A stretch of DNA of 47,887 bases from a virus: positions 1 to 47,887 of the IMG/VR virus record IMGVR_UViG_3300024265_000083. The stretch is one strand, 5' to 3'. Positions 14,973-22,699 of the stretch are shown piece after piece. The position numbers were made by a program, and so were the translations under genes. The notes below the pieces were generated by a model, which was given only the letters and a program-made list of their open reading frames with translations, did no database searches and was not told the DNA's origin. Each line of letters starts with the position of its first letter. The first letter of the stretch is position 1.

Positions 14973-15677
14973 ATGGCTAATAAGGGATGGGTTAAATATC
15001 ACCGTCAAATTCTCGACAACAAACTAATCCAAGATCATAACTGTTTTATCTTGTTTAGTGGATTGCTTTTGTTGGTTGATAAAGATACAGGCGAGTATGA
15101 TGCAGGTCGTTATCAGCTTGGTTTGATATTTAAAATGAATCCAAACACCGCTTATAAAGCGTTAAAAAGATTAGAGAAAAAGTGGAAAACGGTAACACTA
15201 ATAAGTAACAACCAATACACACGCATTAAGGTGCTTAAATGGCATGATTACCAACAGGTCGGTAACACCATCGGTAACAACGCGGTAACAACGGGGGAAC
15301 AACCAGATACCACTAAACAAGAATTAAGAATAGAGAATGAAGAAAAGAACATACATATTATTTTTGATTATTGGATTTCTAAAAACATTGTTAAGCATAA
15401 GGAATTTAGTGATGATATGAAAAAAGCAGCTATCAAAGTATTGTCAGTATTTAGCCTAGAAGAAATAAAAACATCAATTAACAATTATTCGATAGTTTTA
15501 AAATCTGATGGTTACTTTAAACATAAGTGGACGATTGAAGAATTTTTAATAGGCAGCGGAAAAGACAGAATACCGTTCGCCCATATAAAGAAGTTTTCTG
15601 ACGAATCAAAACCACTTGATAATTTTAAAGGCGAGCCAAAACAAAAAGTCCGAGACGATATTGAAAGGTATACATAA
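14973..15677 (+). CDS. Replication initiation / helicase-loader-like protein (DnaD-like)
   Basis: A 234-residue protein. The N-terminal ~100 residues (GWVKYHRQILDNKLIQDHN, then a winged-helix region with NPNTAYKALKRLEKKWK) are those of phage replisome organisers. A C-terminal helical domain (EEIKTSINNYSIVLKSDGYF, then KWTIEEFLIGSG) is the conserved phage C-terminal module that contacts the helicase. It lies directly before the DnaB-like gene, with a one-base overlap, as such loaders usually do. It probably recognises the phage origin, but no iteron array was found nearby. Confidence 0.85.
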   Translation: MANKGWVKYHRQILDNKLIQDHNCFILFSGLLLLVDKDTGEYDAGRYQLGLIFKMNPNTAYKALKRLEKKWKTVTLISNNQYTRIKVLKWHDYQQVGNTIGNNAVTTGEQPDTTKQELRIENEEKNIHIIFDYWISKNIVKHKEFSDDMKKAAIKVLSVFSLEEIKTSINNYSIVLKSDGYFKHKWTIEEFLIGSGKDRIPFAHIKKFSDESKPLDNFKGEPKQKVRDDIERYT

Positions 15678-16987
15678 TGGAACACATGAGCAGAGATTTA
15701 GAAAGAAAAGTATTAGGTACGATAATCGAAGAGAACATAGATCAAGGGTTATTTGATTATAAATTAAAAGAAGATGACTTTTTCTTCCCTGAAAATAAAG
15801 ACCTATTCAGAGCAATCAAGATAGTAACCCATAACGAAAACCCTATTGATATGGACTTTCTAAAAAAAGAAGGCATACCGGCATGGCAAATATCTGAGGC
15901 CATGCAATACAACAGCTTCAAGCATAACTTAAAGCCAAACGTCGAAGAATTAAAAGACTTATCATCTAGAAGAGCAATGAAAAGAGGCAGTCGAGAAATT
16001 ATAGAAGTTTGCGATGAAGCGGGGAGCGATAAAACTAGAGAGCAACTACTAGAGTTTGCAATATCTCAATTTACCAAACTGGAAGAAAGGGAAACTCCGA
16101 GCAATGAAGTAACAGGTTTTGATATGTCGCAGATATTCGATGATATGCAAGACAAAATAAACAGGGGCGAAGATTTAGGGATAATGACGGGCTTTAAAGA
16201 TATGGATGCGATAACAAAAGGCTTTAGAGGTGGTCAGCTAATCGTAATAGCTGGTAGGCCTAAGATGTCAAAAAGTTGCCTTGCCGCTAATTTTGCTTTA
16301 TCCACTATCGACCGTGGATATGGCTGTCTATTTTTCTCGTTTGAATTAAGAGCAGATGAAATGGTGCATAGGTTTATGTCAATGATATCAGGAGTACCGC
16401 TCAATAAGCTTTACGAGGGGTATAGGGGCGAAGAAACGGATGCGGCAAAGGATAAGCTGTTTACTGATCTATTAACTTTAATAACTGGTAGGACGTTTAC
16501 GATATCAGAATTAAAAGTTAGGGCTAAGTCAGTTAAGAACAAGATGGCGAAAAAAGGTCAAAAAATGGGAATGATAATTGTCGATTTATTAACCCACGTT
16601 AAAAGCGATAGAAAAGAAAACAGGCAACAAGAGGTAGCAGAGGTTAGTAGAGAGCTTAAACTACTAGCTCAAGAACTTGACGTACCTGTCGTCGCTGTAT
16701 CTCAACTTAACAGGGATTTAGAGCATAGGAATAATCCGAGGCCGAAAATATCAGACCTGAGAGAATCAGGCAGCATTGAGCAGGACGCTGATAAAATTCT
16801 GCTAATGTATCGGCCAGAATATTATTTATCGCAGAAACCATTTCAAGATTTAACAAAGGAGGAAGCCGATATATTACATGACATGAAAGGCAAGTGTGAG
16901 ATTAACATTGCAGCCCAACGTCAGGGAACCAACGGAATTGTGGAACTTGAGTTTGACGGTAAGTGCGTGAGGTTTAGGGACGTATGA
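15677..16987 (+). CDS. DnaB-like replicative helicase
   Basis: A 436-residue protein with a DnaB N-terminal domain (LERKVLGTIIEENID, FFFPENKDLFRAI) and a RecA-type helicase core. Walker A is GRPKMSKS at residues 193-200, where the usual Gly before the Lys is Ser. Walker B is MIIVDLLTHV near residue 300. VVAVSQLNRDLEHR and ISDLRESGSIEQDAD are the H3/H4 motifs of the family. It unwinds DNA ahead of the phage or host polymerase as a hexamer. Length is a little below bacterial DnaB. The start overlaps the loader gene's stop. Confidence 0.92.
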   Translation: MEHMSRDLERKVLGTIIEENIDQGLFDYKLKEDDFFFPENKDLFRAIKIVTHNENPIDMDFLKKEGIPAWQISEAMQYNSFKHNLKPNVEELKDLSSRRAMKRGSREIIEVCDEAGSDKTREQLLEFAISQFTKLEERETPSNEVTGFDMSQIFDDMQDKINRGEDLGIMTGFKDMDAITKGFRGGQLIVIAGRPKMSKSCLAANFALSTIDRGYGCLFFSFELRADEMVHRFMSMISGVPLNKLYEGYRGEETDAAKDKLFTDLLTLITGRTFTISELKVRAKSVKNKMAKKGQKMGMIIVDLLTHVKSDRKENRQQEVAEVSRELKLLAQELDVPVVAVSQLNRDLEHRNNPRPKISDLRESGSIEQDADKILLMYRPEYYLSQKPFQDLTKEEADILHDMKGKCEINIAAQRQGTNGIVELEFDGKCVRFRDV

Positions 16988-17373
16988 AAGAAAAAGCATT
17001 CATAACCATATTAAAAAAAGCCCTTAATAAAAAAGGTGGCTGGTATTACAAGATACCCGACGTGGGATATGTGCCGGACAAACAACGCTTCTATCCTAAA
17101 CGGCCTTTCGATATTATCTACGTTATTGACGGCGTACCATGTGCTATCGAGGCTAAAGTATTACGGCAGAAATCAGCGACTACCAAGCTATTACAGATAC
17201 ATCAGATAGACGCTTTAAGGGAGTTTAGAAACGCAGGAGGGATGTCTTATGTGGCTTTCAAATTGGCAAGGGGATATTCAGTTATTGAGTTTTCGGACTT
17301 CATTTCAAAAAAGAAATGGACGATAGATGAACTTATTGAGGGTAATTTAATCGAGAGAATAGGGGAGCGGTGA
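16984..17373 (+). CDS. RecU-like PD-(D/E)xK nuclease (putative Holliday junction resolvase)
   Basis: A 129-residue protein. Catalytic-type residues are Asp43 (KRPFDIIYV), then Glu56 and Lys58 (CAIEAK), followed by Gln in QIHQIDAL, the order seen in RecU/VRR-NUC-like resolvases. The family cuts four-way junctions made by recombination. The placement after the helicase and in the same block as the Rad52-like protein supports a role in resolving recombination intermediates before packaging. ATGA overlap with the helicase stop. Confidence 0.8.
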   Translation: MKEKAFITILKKALNKKGGWYYKIPDVGYVPDKQRFYPKRPFDIIYVIDGVPCAIEAKVLRQKSATTKLLQIHQIDALREFRNAGGMSYVAFKLARGYSVIEFSDFISKKKWTIDELIEGNLIERIGER

Positions 17374-17786
17374 TGAGGGAACTAAAGTTTCGGGCGTGGC
17401 ACAAAGAAAGAAAAGTGATGCAAGGGGATGCGGAAGCTTGTCCAGATGACTCTTGGGGTGGGGACTCTTTTGGATATAATGTCTGCCTTAACTCTATTGT
17501 TAAGTTAGCTCAAGACCAGAATCAAATACTCATGCAATACACAGGACTTAAAGATAAGAACGGCAAAGAAATCTATGAAGGCGACATAATCAATTACAAA
17601 CTAGAAGGATGGCAGCATTCAAAGTTGTCTATTGATAAGAATGTAAATGTCGTTTGGGGTAAGTATGGCTTTGTGTTAGACACAGATGACCCATATATAA
17701 AAATAAATCATGAAGAATGTTTTAATGCTGAGATAAGTATTGAAGTAATCGGCAACATCCATGAAAAGGAGCAGCGAAATGACTAA
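17370..17786 (+). CDS. YopX family protein
   Basis: A 138-residue protein with the YopX signature at both ends: MRELKFRAWHKERKVMQ at the start, QYTGLKDKNGKEIYEGDIIN in the middle, and IEVIGNIHE at the end. The family is common in phages of Firmicutes and other bacteria and forms a beta-barrel, but its function is unknown. ATGATG overlaps the RecU-like gene stop. Confidence 0.92.
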   Translation: MMRELKFRAWHKERKVMQGDAEACPDDSWGGDSFGYNVCLNSIVKLAQDQNQILMQYTGLKDKNGKEIYEGDIINYKLEGWQHSKLSIDKNVNVVWGKYGFVLDTDDPYIKINHEECFNAEISIEVIGNIHEKEQRND

Positions 17787-17952
17787 ACAAGATTGCAACC
17801 ACGAATGGATACCAGTACAGACAAGAAAGAAGTTTGAGTGGGAAACCTATTTTCATCAAGAGGTTGAAAGGAAGCAAATAAAAGAAATTGAAACCATATC
17901 AAAACTCTACTGCCCCAACTGCAACACCTATAAGGAGCTAGACAATGTTTAA
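17779..17952 (+). CDS. Small zinc-binding hypothetical protein
   Basis: A 57-residue protein starting at the ATG at 17779, which follows AAGGAGCAG; an upstream ATG at 17761 lacks a site. An N-terminal CNHEW and a C-terminal CPNC could bind one zinc ion, as in small phage proteins with the CxH...CxxC plan. Function unknown. Confidence 0.65.
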   Translation: MTKQDCNHEWIPVQTRKKFEWETYFHQEVERKQIKEIETISKLYCPNCNTYKELDNV

Positions 17953-18319
17953 AAGAAAGAAAGTAACTGGCGGTGAGTTAAGCAGTGACGCCTTTACGCA
18001 AAGAGTCAGAATAGCATTAAACGAAATAGACCGAGAAAAAAGACAACAGAAATTTGCAGATGAACACAATAAAGAGGAACGAAAGAAAGCAGAAAAAGAA
18101 TTTGAAGAAATAGAAAAGGAAATCTTAGACCAGTTTTGCCCTGTCTTAAAAAAGAAATGTCGCCGTGATTGTCAAAGCTATGAACCACCAGAGATACACG
18201 GAAGCCATAACCATACTGTTTATGATAAAGGTTTTGAGATAAGACACGCTTACGGGTACTCAATAAGGTGTGGAGGCTGTCAAAACGATACAGTCATAAG
18301 GAGCAGAACTAATCGCTAG
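17945..18319 (+). CDS. Hypothetical coiled-coil protein with Cys-rich C-terminus
   Basis: A 124-residue protein. Residues ~25-62 form a long charged helix (EIDREKRQQKFADEH, then KKAEKEFEEIEKEI). The C-terminal half contains CPVLKKKCRRDC and CGGC, enough for one or two zinc sites. No family was recognised. An AAGGAGCAG lies within its last codons and probably serves the following HNH gene. Confidence 0.65.
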   Translation: MFKRKKVTGGELSSDAFTQRVRIALNEIDREKRQQKFADEHNKEERKKAEKEFEEIEKEILDQFCPVLKKKCRRDCQSYEPPEIHGSHNHTVYDKGFEIRHAYGYSIRCGGCQNDTVIRSRTNR

Positions 18320-18548
18320 GCTAACCGCAGAACAAAAAAGAGTAAGGGAAGCTGTAGGGCAGAGAGTGATAGATAAATACGGCTATGAGTGTTGCGAGAA
18401 CTGCCAGAGGAATAGACATTCTAATCTGACATACCGACACAAAGTTAATGCTAGTCAAGGTGGCCCATACACTGAGGACAACATTTTTTTATGGTGCTTA
18501 CGCTGTCATGGCAACTTAGATCATGGATTAAACATAATCGAATATTGA
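18312..18548 (+). CDS. Small HNH endonuclease, probably starting at AUC
   Basis: The HNH core is clear: CENCQRNRHSNLTYRHKVN, then YTEDNIFLWCLRCHGNLDH, with two Cys pairs holding zinc and an H-N-H active site. A GTG at 18366 would begin just before the first Cys pair, without a binding site. In the same frame, ATC at 18312 lies eight bases after AAGGAG (18298-18303) and adds MARLTAEQKRVREAVGQR, a typical start for this family. There is no ATG in between, and an in-frame TAA lies just upstream of the binding site. The AUC start is inferred. Confidence 0.75.
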   Translation: MARLTAEQKRVREAVGQRVIDKYGYECCENCQRNRHSNLTYRHKVNASQGGPYTEDNIFLWCLRCHGNLDHGLNIIEY

Positions 18549-18617
18549 CAGACTGAGGTGATAAGCATTAAACTAATATCGAGTTACCAGACCTCATTAA
18601 AGACTGGAAATCATACT

Positions 18618-18690
18618 AGAGCCGCCCCTACAAAAGTAGGGTCTCTCTTGCTGCTAAGGAGCCGCTCCGCTTGGGGCGGTTTCCTTTATT
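18618..18690 (+). terminator. Tandem hairpins with intrinsic terminator
   Basis: The first hairpin is CCCTAC-AAAA-GTAGGG (18626-18641), with AGAG/CTCT able to extend it. The second, CCGCTCC-GCTT-GGGGCGG (18662-18679), is followed by TTT and framed by AAGG/CCTT. Together with 18549-18617 this makes a gene-free stretch of about 180 bases that ends the replication operon. TGAGGT and ACCTCA in the upstream part form a third, wider pairing. A TTGACA overlaps the HNH stop, but no good -10 follows. Confidence 0.65.
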
Positions 18691-18730
18691 CTAAATTGGG
18701 TATCAACTCAAAAGGCAACGAGAGGAAACC

Positions 18731-18895
18731 ATGAGGCTTTATATTCGCAACAAAACACTTTATTTATTAACCGAAAAGAAATTCCCCGATGGATACAGGA
18801 TAAGAGAACATAAACTAATAGCCATGAGGCTTGCGAGGTTCAATTCTAAGCGACACAAAGGGCGTGGCGAGCATATAGACATACGAAAGATATGA
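18731..18895 (+). CDS. 54-residue basic hypothetical protein
   Basis: An ATG after GAGAGGAAACC opens a 54-codon frame rich in Arg and Lys (REHKLIAMRLARFNSKRHKG). Its TGA overlaps the next ATG. It is probably a nucleic-acid-binding microprotein; no family is recognised. Confidence 0.55.
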   Translation: MRLYIRNKTLYLLTEKKFPDGYRIREHKLIAMRLARFNSKRHKGRGEHIDIRKI

Positions 18896-18996
18896 AACGT
18901 GATTCTAACGATTTTCAAATAAGAAAGAAAAAAGCTATTGACATGATAGCAAATTGGTGTAATCTTAAACCAAGCAGCAGAGGGAGAAACACATGA
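18892..18996 (+). CDS. 34-residue hypothetical microprotein
   Basis: A short frame coupled by ATGA overlaps at both ends, beginning MKRDSNDFQIRKKKAIDMI. Charged and helical. The coupling to two other frames is the only support; it could equally be non-coding. Confidence 0.4.
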   Translation: MKRDSNDFQIRKKKAIDMIANWCNLKPSSRGRNT

Positions 18997-19199
18997 CTAA
19001 AGACGAAAGACTAGCAAGAGATTTAATATTCGCAAGAAACACTATCAAAGATATTCACAAGGTAATGGAAAATTCTTACTACCAAGGATACCTAGCCGGA
19101 CAAAACGCAAAGAGTAAACGGACTTCCGAGGAAATCAACAAAGCGGCAAAGTGGTATGTTTTGGATATTAGAAGTCAATCTCAAGTAGAAAGGGGTTAA
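18993..19199 (+). CDS. Hypothetical helical protein
   Basis: A 68-residue protein with ARDLIFARNTIKDIHKVMENSYYQGYLAG, a mixed helix pattern. GAGGGAG precedes the ATG at a good distance and the stop overlaps the next start. No family recognised. Confidence 0.6.
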   Translation: MTKDERLARDLIFARNTIKDIHKVMENSYYQGYLAGQNAKSKRTSEEINKAAKWYVLDIRSQSQVERG

Positions 19200-19555
19200 T
19201 GGTGGAGAAGTCAAACTGCAATATTTGTAAATCAAGATTTACATTTGATTCTTGTAAGCCTTGTTTAACGGGATTTATCAACACCTTAATAGATGAAGTA
19301 AGGGGGTTGAAAAGCCGTCACCATAGCCATGATTTTGGGGGTAAATATATCCACGCTAAAGACCTAATTGATACTAAAAAGATGGATATGTCAGATTTAA
19401 AGGGAGAGCCTACCACTAAACTGCCAACAATATATCAAGGTTGGGTTTGTGATGTATATTTTGGCAGTTTTTGTAAGTGTAACGAGTTAAATTGTGTTAA
19501 AAGCCAGAGAGATGAGTTTAACTGCCGACCTATTAAACTTCAAGAGGTCAAGTAA
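19199..19555 (+). CDS. Cys-rich protein with CRPI tail, copy 1
   Basis: A 118-residue protein. CNICKSRFTFDSCKPC at the N-terminus is a likely zinc site. The C-terminus CKCNELNCVKSQ then FNCRPIKLQEVK resembles the end of the 22700-22912 protein (CICTSKEVKGWCQSTSCRPI). The shared tail suggests a mobile zinc-binding module used by several small phage proteins. Function unknown. Confidence 0.65.
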   Translation: MVEKSNCNICKSRFTFDSCKPCLTGFINTLIDEVRGLKSRHHSHDFGGKYIHAKDLIDTKKMDMSDLKGEPTTKLPTIYQGWVCDVYFGSFCKCNELNCVKSQRDEFNCRPIKLQEVK

Positions 19556-19701
19556 TGCCACTACAAAGTAACTCTGAATACCAACACATCAACGAAACCG
19601 AAGCAGCCGACCACAAACAACACAAACACGACAAAGAACTTCTACAAGAGAGAATAGATAAAGACCAAGGGTTAGATAAAGGGGAGGAAGACAATGGGTG
19701 A
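19555..19701 (+). CDS. 48-residue hydrophilic microprotein
   Basis: A TAATG start coupled to the CRPI gene. The product is very polar and His/Lys/Asp-rich (ADHKQHKHDKELLQERIDKD) and ends by overlapping the next ATG. Likely disordered or a single coiled helix. No function assigned. Confidence 0.5.
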   Translation: MPLQSNSEYQHINETEAADHKQHKHDKELLQERIDKDQGLDKGEEDNG

Positions 19702-19897
19702 AGAGTTTGTAATCAGTGAAGATGGTTTAAGAGAACACTTTGAAGTTATCAATAATCAAAGCATAAGGATAAAAACATTAGCAAGAGATAGAGAGTGCTT
19801 AATAGATATTCTTATTGATAAAGAAGGCTACGAGTTAAAAGAAATATCAAAAATACTTTCTGAGTATATAGATGAGAAAGGAAATGATGGCAGATAA
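19694..19897 (+). CDS. Hypothetical helical protein
   Basis: A 67-residue acidic, helical protein (SIRIKTLARDRECLIDILI, then LKEISKILSEYIDEKG). GGGGAGGAAG precedes the ATG. Its end overlaps the next gene. Nothing recognisable. Confidence 0.6.
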   Translation: MGEEFVISEDGLREHFEVINNQSIRIKTLARDRECLIDILIDKEGYELKEISKILSEYIDEKGNDGR

Positions 19898-20063
19898 AAA
19901 TATTTACGATATGCAATTACACGAAACTATCACCGTTGGTTATTTATATATCACAAGAGTAGCAGGTGGCTGGCTTTACGGTAGCACTAATGAAGATGAA
20001 TCAGCCCAGACTGTATTCGTGCCTTATCATAACGAGTTTCAAGATGGAGCGATGGGTAAATGA
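19884..20063 (+). CDS. Hypothetical beta-rich protein
   Basis: A 59-residue protein starting at one of two adjacent ATGs (19884/19887) after GAAAGGA. TITVGYLYITRVAGGWLYG and QTVFVPYHNEF suggest a small beta-barrel, a pattern I have seen in phage early proteins of unknown role. Confidence 0.6.
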   Translation: MMADKNIYDMQLHETITVGYLYITRVAGGWLYGSTNEDESAQTVFVPYHNEFQDGAMGK

Positions 20064-20096
20064 CCCACACCAACCCCCTACAAGGGAGATGAAGAG

Positions 20097-20390
20097 ATGA
20101 AGGTAACTTGTCCTATATGTGGTGAGATGGATTTAGAAAAACATTATATAGATAGCGACCAGGCTACACTAATACCGACAGTTTACGCTCCAACGATTGA
20201 GAAATATTTAGAGCTACACATAGAGTTGTTTGGAGAATCTTATGAGGAACTTTATGGAGAAAAACCAACGTCTGAACGTTTTAGAAAATGTATTGGAAAG
20301 TTCAGTCATTTCAGTATAGACGATGAGGGCAGCGAAGGGGTAGACGCTCATACCTTTATCGAGCCTATTGAGTATTGGACTGATAATTGA
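20097..20390 (+). CDS. Hypothetical protein with N-terminal zinc knuckle
   Basis: A 97-residue acidic protein beginning KVTCPICGEMDLEKHYI, so a CxxC...H-type metal site is likely. ATG follows GGGAGATGAAGAG. The stop overlaps the next start. No family was identified. Confidence 0.6.
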   Translation: MKVTCPICGEMDLEKHYIDSDQATLIPTVYAPTIEKYLELHIELFGESYEELYGEKPTSERFRKCIGKFSHFSIDDEGSEGVDAHTFIEPIEYWTDN

Positions 20391-20857
20391 TGACCCCCGA
20401 ACAATCAGTAGTCAGTTTAGAGCTAGGTAGGGAGATGGAGAAGCGAAAGATATTGGTTGATAGTTATTGGCTATGGGGCTTGATGGGTCTTGAAGATGAA
20501 GATCCAAATAAGGGTTGGGAAGTTGTTGTCGATAACGACGATACTTTCGATAGTGGAATCTATAAATTCGTCCCTGCCCCTCAAACAGATGAACTACTAG
20601 CGGTGTTGCCTAACAGTATAACGACAGGTGGCTTTAAGTATTACTTTTCAATGATGAAAGATTGGGACGCTACTAAAAAAGAGCCTGCTTATATTGCCGG
20701 ATATAACAAGTGGGAGAATACGCAGCTACAAAAAAGAGTAGACATAAGACCAGTAGATAGCCTAGCCAAGCTCTTAATATACCTCCACGACAACAACCTA
20801 CTAGACCTCACAGCCAACTTACATGAGATAGAGGAACAAAGGGAGGGAAAGGAATGA
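20387..20857 (+). CDS. Hypothetical protein
   Basis: A 156-residue soluble acidic protein. The N-terminus SVVSLELGREMEKRKILVDSY resembles the helical start of small phage proteins that read LELAKKLKELGF, a common theme in early regions. The C-terminus RPVDSLAKLLIYLHDNN is helical. No catalytic motif. ATGA couplings at both ends. Confidence 0.65.
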   Translation: MMTPEQSVVSLELGREMEKRKILVDSYWLWGLMGLEDEDPNKGWEVVVDNDDTFDSGIYKFVPAPQTDELLAVLPNSITTGGFKYYFSMMKDWDATKKEPAYIAGYNKWENTQLQKRVDIRPVDSLAKLLIYLHDNNLLDLTANLHEIEEQREGKE

Positions 20858-21186
20858 GAACACCACAAGAATATGAGGCTATATGTAACGGAATAGGAAA
20901 GACATTTCAAGTTAGTAGTGCGTTAAGTTCTTTGTGTGACATAGATGATGAAAAAACTACAACTGATACTTATTTTGGGTTAAAGGCTTTAAAAGAATTA
21001 AATGTTATAGCAGACCAAAACCATAGAGCTGTTATAGATTTAATAGTTGGAAAAGGAAATGTTGAGTATGGAGACATAAAGATAATGAAACAGATATTCG
21101 GTAGTCAATTAAATGAATATCAAGAGCAATTAGTTGACTTAGGACAAGAAAATCTTGCAGCCACTGACAGAATAATAAGGGGATAG
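20854..21186 (+). CDS. Hypothetical helical protein
   Basis: A 110-residue, mostly helical acidic protein (VNEYQEQLVDLGQENL-like pattern towards the end; the middle has GLKALKELNVIADQNHRAVI). Coupled to the upstream gene by ATGA. No recognisable family. Confidence 0.6.
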   Translation: MRTPQEYEAICNGIGKTFQVSSALSSLCDIDDEKTTTDTYFGLKALKELNVIADQNHRAVIDLIVGKGNVEYGDIKIMKQIFGSQLNEYQEQLVDLGQENLAATDRIIRG

Positions 21187-21223
21187 TAATGACTCTTAGC
21201 TACAAAGACTCAAGGGAGGAATA

Positions 21224-21385
21224 ATGGAAACGATACTAACGATGATTGTCTTAGTTTTAATAACGCTAGTGACAGCTATGGCAATATTATTTGGTTGCAT
21301 AATGGGGATAGCCTTAGACGATGAACGCAGAGAACAAGCAAGATGGCTAGTATGGCGTGGTAGATTTCCAAAGGAGAAGAAATGA
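21224..21385 (+). CDS. 53-residue membrane protein
   Basis: An ATG preceded by GGGAGGAATA opens a 53-codon frame with one strong membrane helix (MIVLVLITLVTAMAILFGCI) and an Arg-rich cytoplasmic tail (ERREQARWLVWRGR). Likely a small inner-membrane protein; role unknown. Its TGA overlaps the next ATG. Confidence 0.6.
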   Translation: METILTMIVLVLITLVTAMAILFGCIMGIALDDERREQARWLVWRGRFPKEKK

Positions 21386-21483
21386 CTCTTAATTATGCAG
21401 ACTCTTTAAAGCTCAAGGAAATCGGAATAGAGAACTTTATTTATGACCTTATTATTGAACTAGAGGGGAGAGCGAATGAGTGA
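21382..21483 (+). CDS. 33-residue microprotein
   Basis: An ATGA-coupled frame (MTLNYADSLKLKEIGI) that also overlaps the following gene. A truncated relative, MTLSYKDSREE, stands at 21189-21224. The coding nature is supported only by coupling. Confidence 0.4.
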   Translation: MTLNYADSLKLKEIGIENFIYDLIIELEGRANE

Positions 21484-21895
21484 GGAAAAAGCACAAAAGA
21501 GAATTGAGTTAAACGATACAGACCCTTTTATTGACTGTGATATTCCCTCTGTCTATCAAACATCGCCTTGCAGCAAACAGGTATTGCAATTAATAGAAGC
21601 TATGAAAGACTATCGGGCTGGTTTCTCCGACCTTAAAGCCCGACTAGAGATAGCAGGGGCGGAGAGGGATAAATACAAGACAGGGCTTGAAACAGTTAAG
21701 AGTAGTTTCTTTAAGCAGTTTGACCAAATAAAGACACCGAGAGAGGTTGCTATTTTATCTATGGCGTATATTACCAAGCTTTTAAAGGAGGGCGACCCTG
21801 ACGCAGAGGATGAAGATTTAATATCCTACTTAGATGCAGGTGAAGATATTGAGTATAGGAAAAAGCGTCAAGAGCTTTTAAAGGAGGAACGATAG
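21476..21895 (+). CDS. Hypothetical coiled-coil protein
   Basis: A 139-residue acidic protein. The N-terminus is FIDCDIPSVYQTSPCSKQVL, then a long helix (FSDLKARLEIAGAERDKYK) suited to oligomerisation. AGGGGAGAGCG precedes the ATG. Function unknown. Confidence 0.65.
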   Translation: MSEEKAQKRIELNDTDPFIDCDIPSVYQTSPCSKQVLQLIEAMKDYRAGFSDLKARLEIAGAERDKYKTGLETVKSSFFKQFDQIKTPREVAILSMAYITKLLKEGDPDAEDEDLISYLDAGEDIEYRKKRQELLKEER

Positions 21896-21897
21896 AG

Positions 21898-22065
21898 ATG
21901 AAAACCATAAGAGTAAATATTCAAAACGGTCAAGATAGAGAAAATATGGTTAATGCGCTAGCTAATGCTGGATACAAGGTCTGTGTTGATAAAGTCGAAG
22001 ATGAACGTCTTTTATATAATAACCATAGATATTACGTTTGTTTTGAACTAAAGGACTCTCAATGA
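21898..22065 (+). CDS. 55-residue ferredoxin-like-fold microprotein
   Basis: A 55-residue protein with KTIRVNIQNGQDRENMVNAL, then YKVCVDKVED and YYVCFELK, a compact beta-alpha-beta-beta pattern common in small phage early proteins. GGAGG lies upstream. ATGA overlap with the next gene. Confidence 0.6.
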   Translation: MKTIRVNIQNGQDRENMVNALANAGYKVCVDKVEDERLLYNNHRYYVCFELKDSQ

Positions 22066-22517
22066 CCCCTCTTAATCAAATCATACAAGATAGTTTAGAT
22101 AATGGGTGGGATATGTTTGGTTGGAAAGATCACGTTGAATATAAAGATTGGGATTGCTATTTCAGCTCAACAGATTATGAATCGCAAGATTGCTTTGAAA
22201 TCTTATTACAGACACCAGGCAGTAAGATTGATTGGAAACAAGACTTTTCTTTATCCGATCTCATCTTCAATCATAATTTTATGAAAGCATTATATGGTGA
22301 GGAGTTAATACATTACGACATGAATCCCTATAAGCATTGTGGTGGTATTGTTTCAAATCCTGATGAAGGTATTAGTAAGTGTTTTAAATGTGGTGAAGAG
22401 GGTTTATTAAACGAAGAGCTAGTAGATGAGGCTTATCTAGTTCACGGTTACAAACTCTACGAAATCGAATCAGACACCGACCGCCTTAATTACCTTTTAC
22501 AGAGTAGGGGAGCTTAG
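22062..22517 (+). CDS. Hypothetical zinc-binding protein
   Basis: A 151-residue acidic protein. HCGGIVSN and CFKCGEEG near residues 90-110 form a likely zinc site. The N-terminal half is Trp/Asp-rich (DNGWDMFGWKDHVEYKDWDC). No family recognised. Confidence 0.65.
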   Translation: MTPLNQIIQDSLDNGWDMFGWKDHVEYKDWDCYFSSTDYESQDCFEILLQTPGSKIDWKQDFSLSDLIFNHNFMKALYGEELIHYDMNPYKHCGGIVSNPDEGISKCFKCGEEGLLNEELVDEAYLVHGYKLYEIESDTDRLNYLLQSRGA

Positions 22518-22519
22518 AG

Positions 22520-22696
22520 ATGCCGGATATAACAAGGTGTTCAAACGGTAAAAATAAATTTACTGAATGTCAGAAAGCTGATAAGTGTTATCGCTGGACA
22601 GCTAAACCAACACCGCTAAATCAATCATATTCAAACTTTTACAGCCTACACGTTGAGGGCGAAGATTGCGAATACTATATACCTATTAAGGAGTAA
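22520..22696 (+). CDS. 58-residue Cys-containing protein
   Basis: A short frame with MPDITRCSNGKNKFTECQ, then DKCYRWTAKPTPLNQSYSNF and DCEYYIP. The conserved-looking RC...C..C.R pattern is one I have seen in small phage proteins near replication genes. Four Cys may hold a metal. Function unknown. Confidence 0.6.
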   Translation: MPDITRCSNGKNKFTECQKADKCYRWTAKPTPLNQSYSNFYSLHVEGEDCEYYIPIKE

Positions 22697-22699
22697 GAG

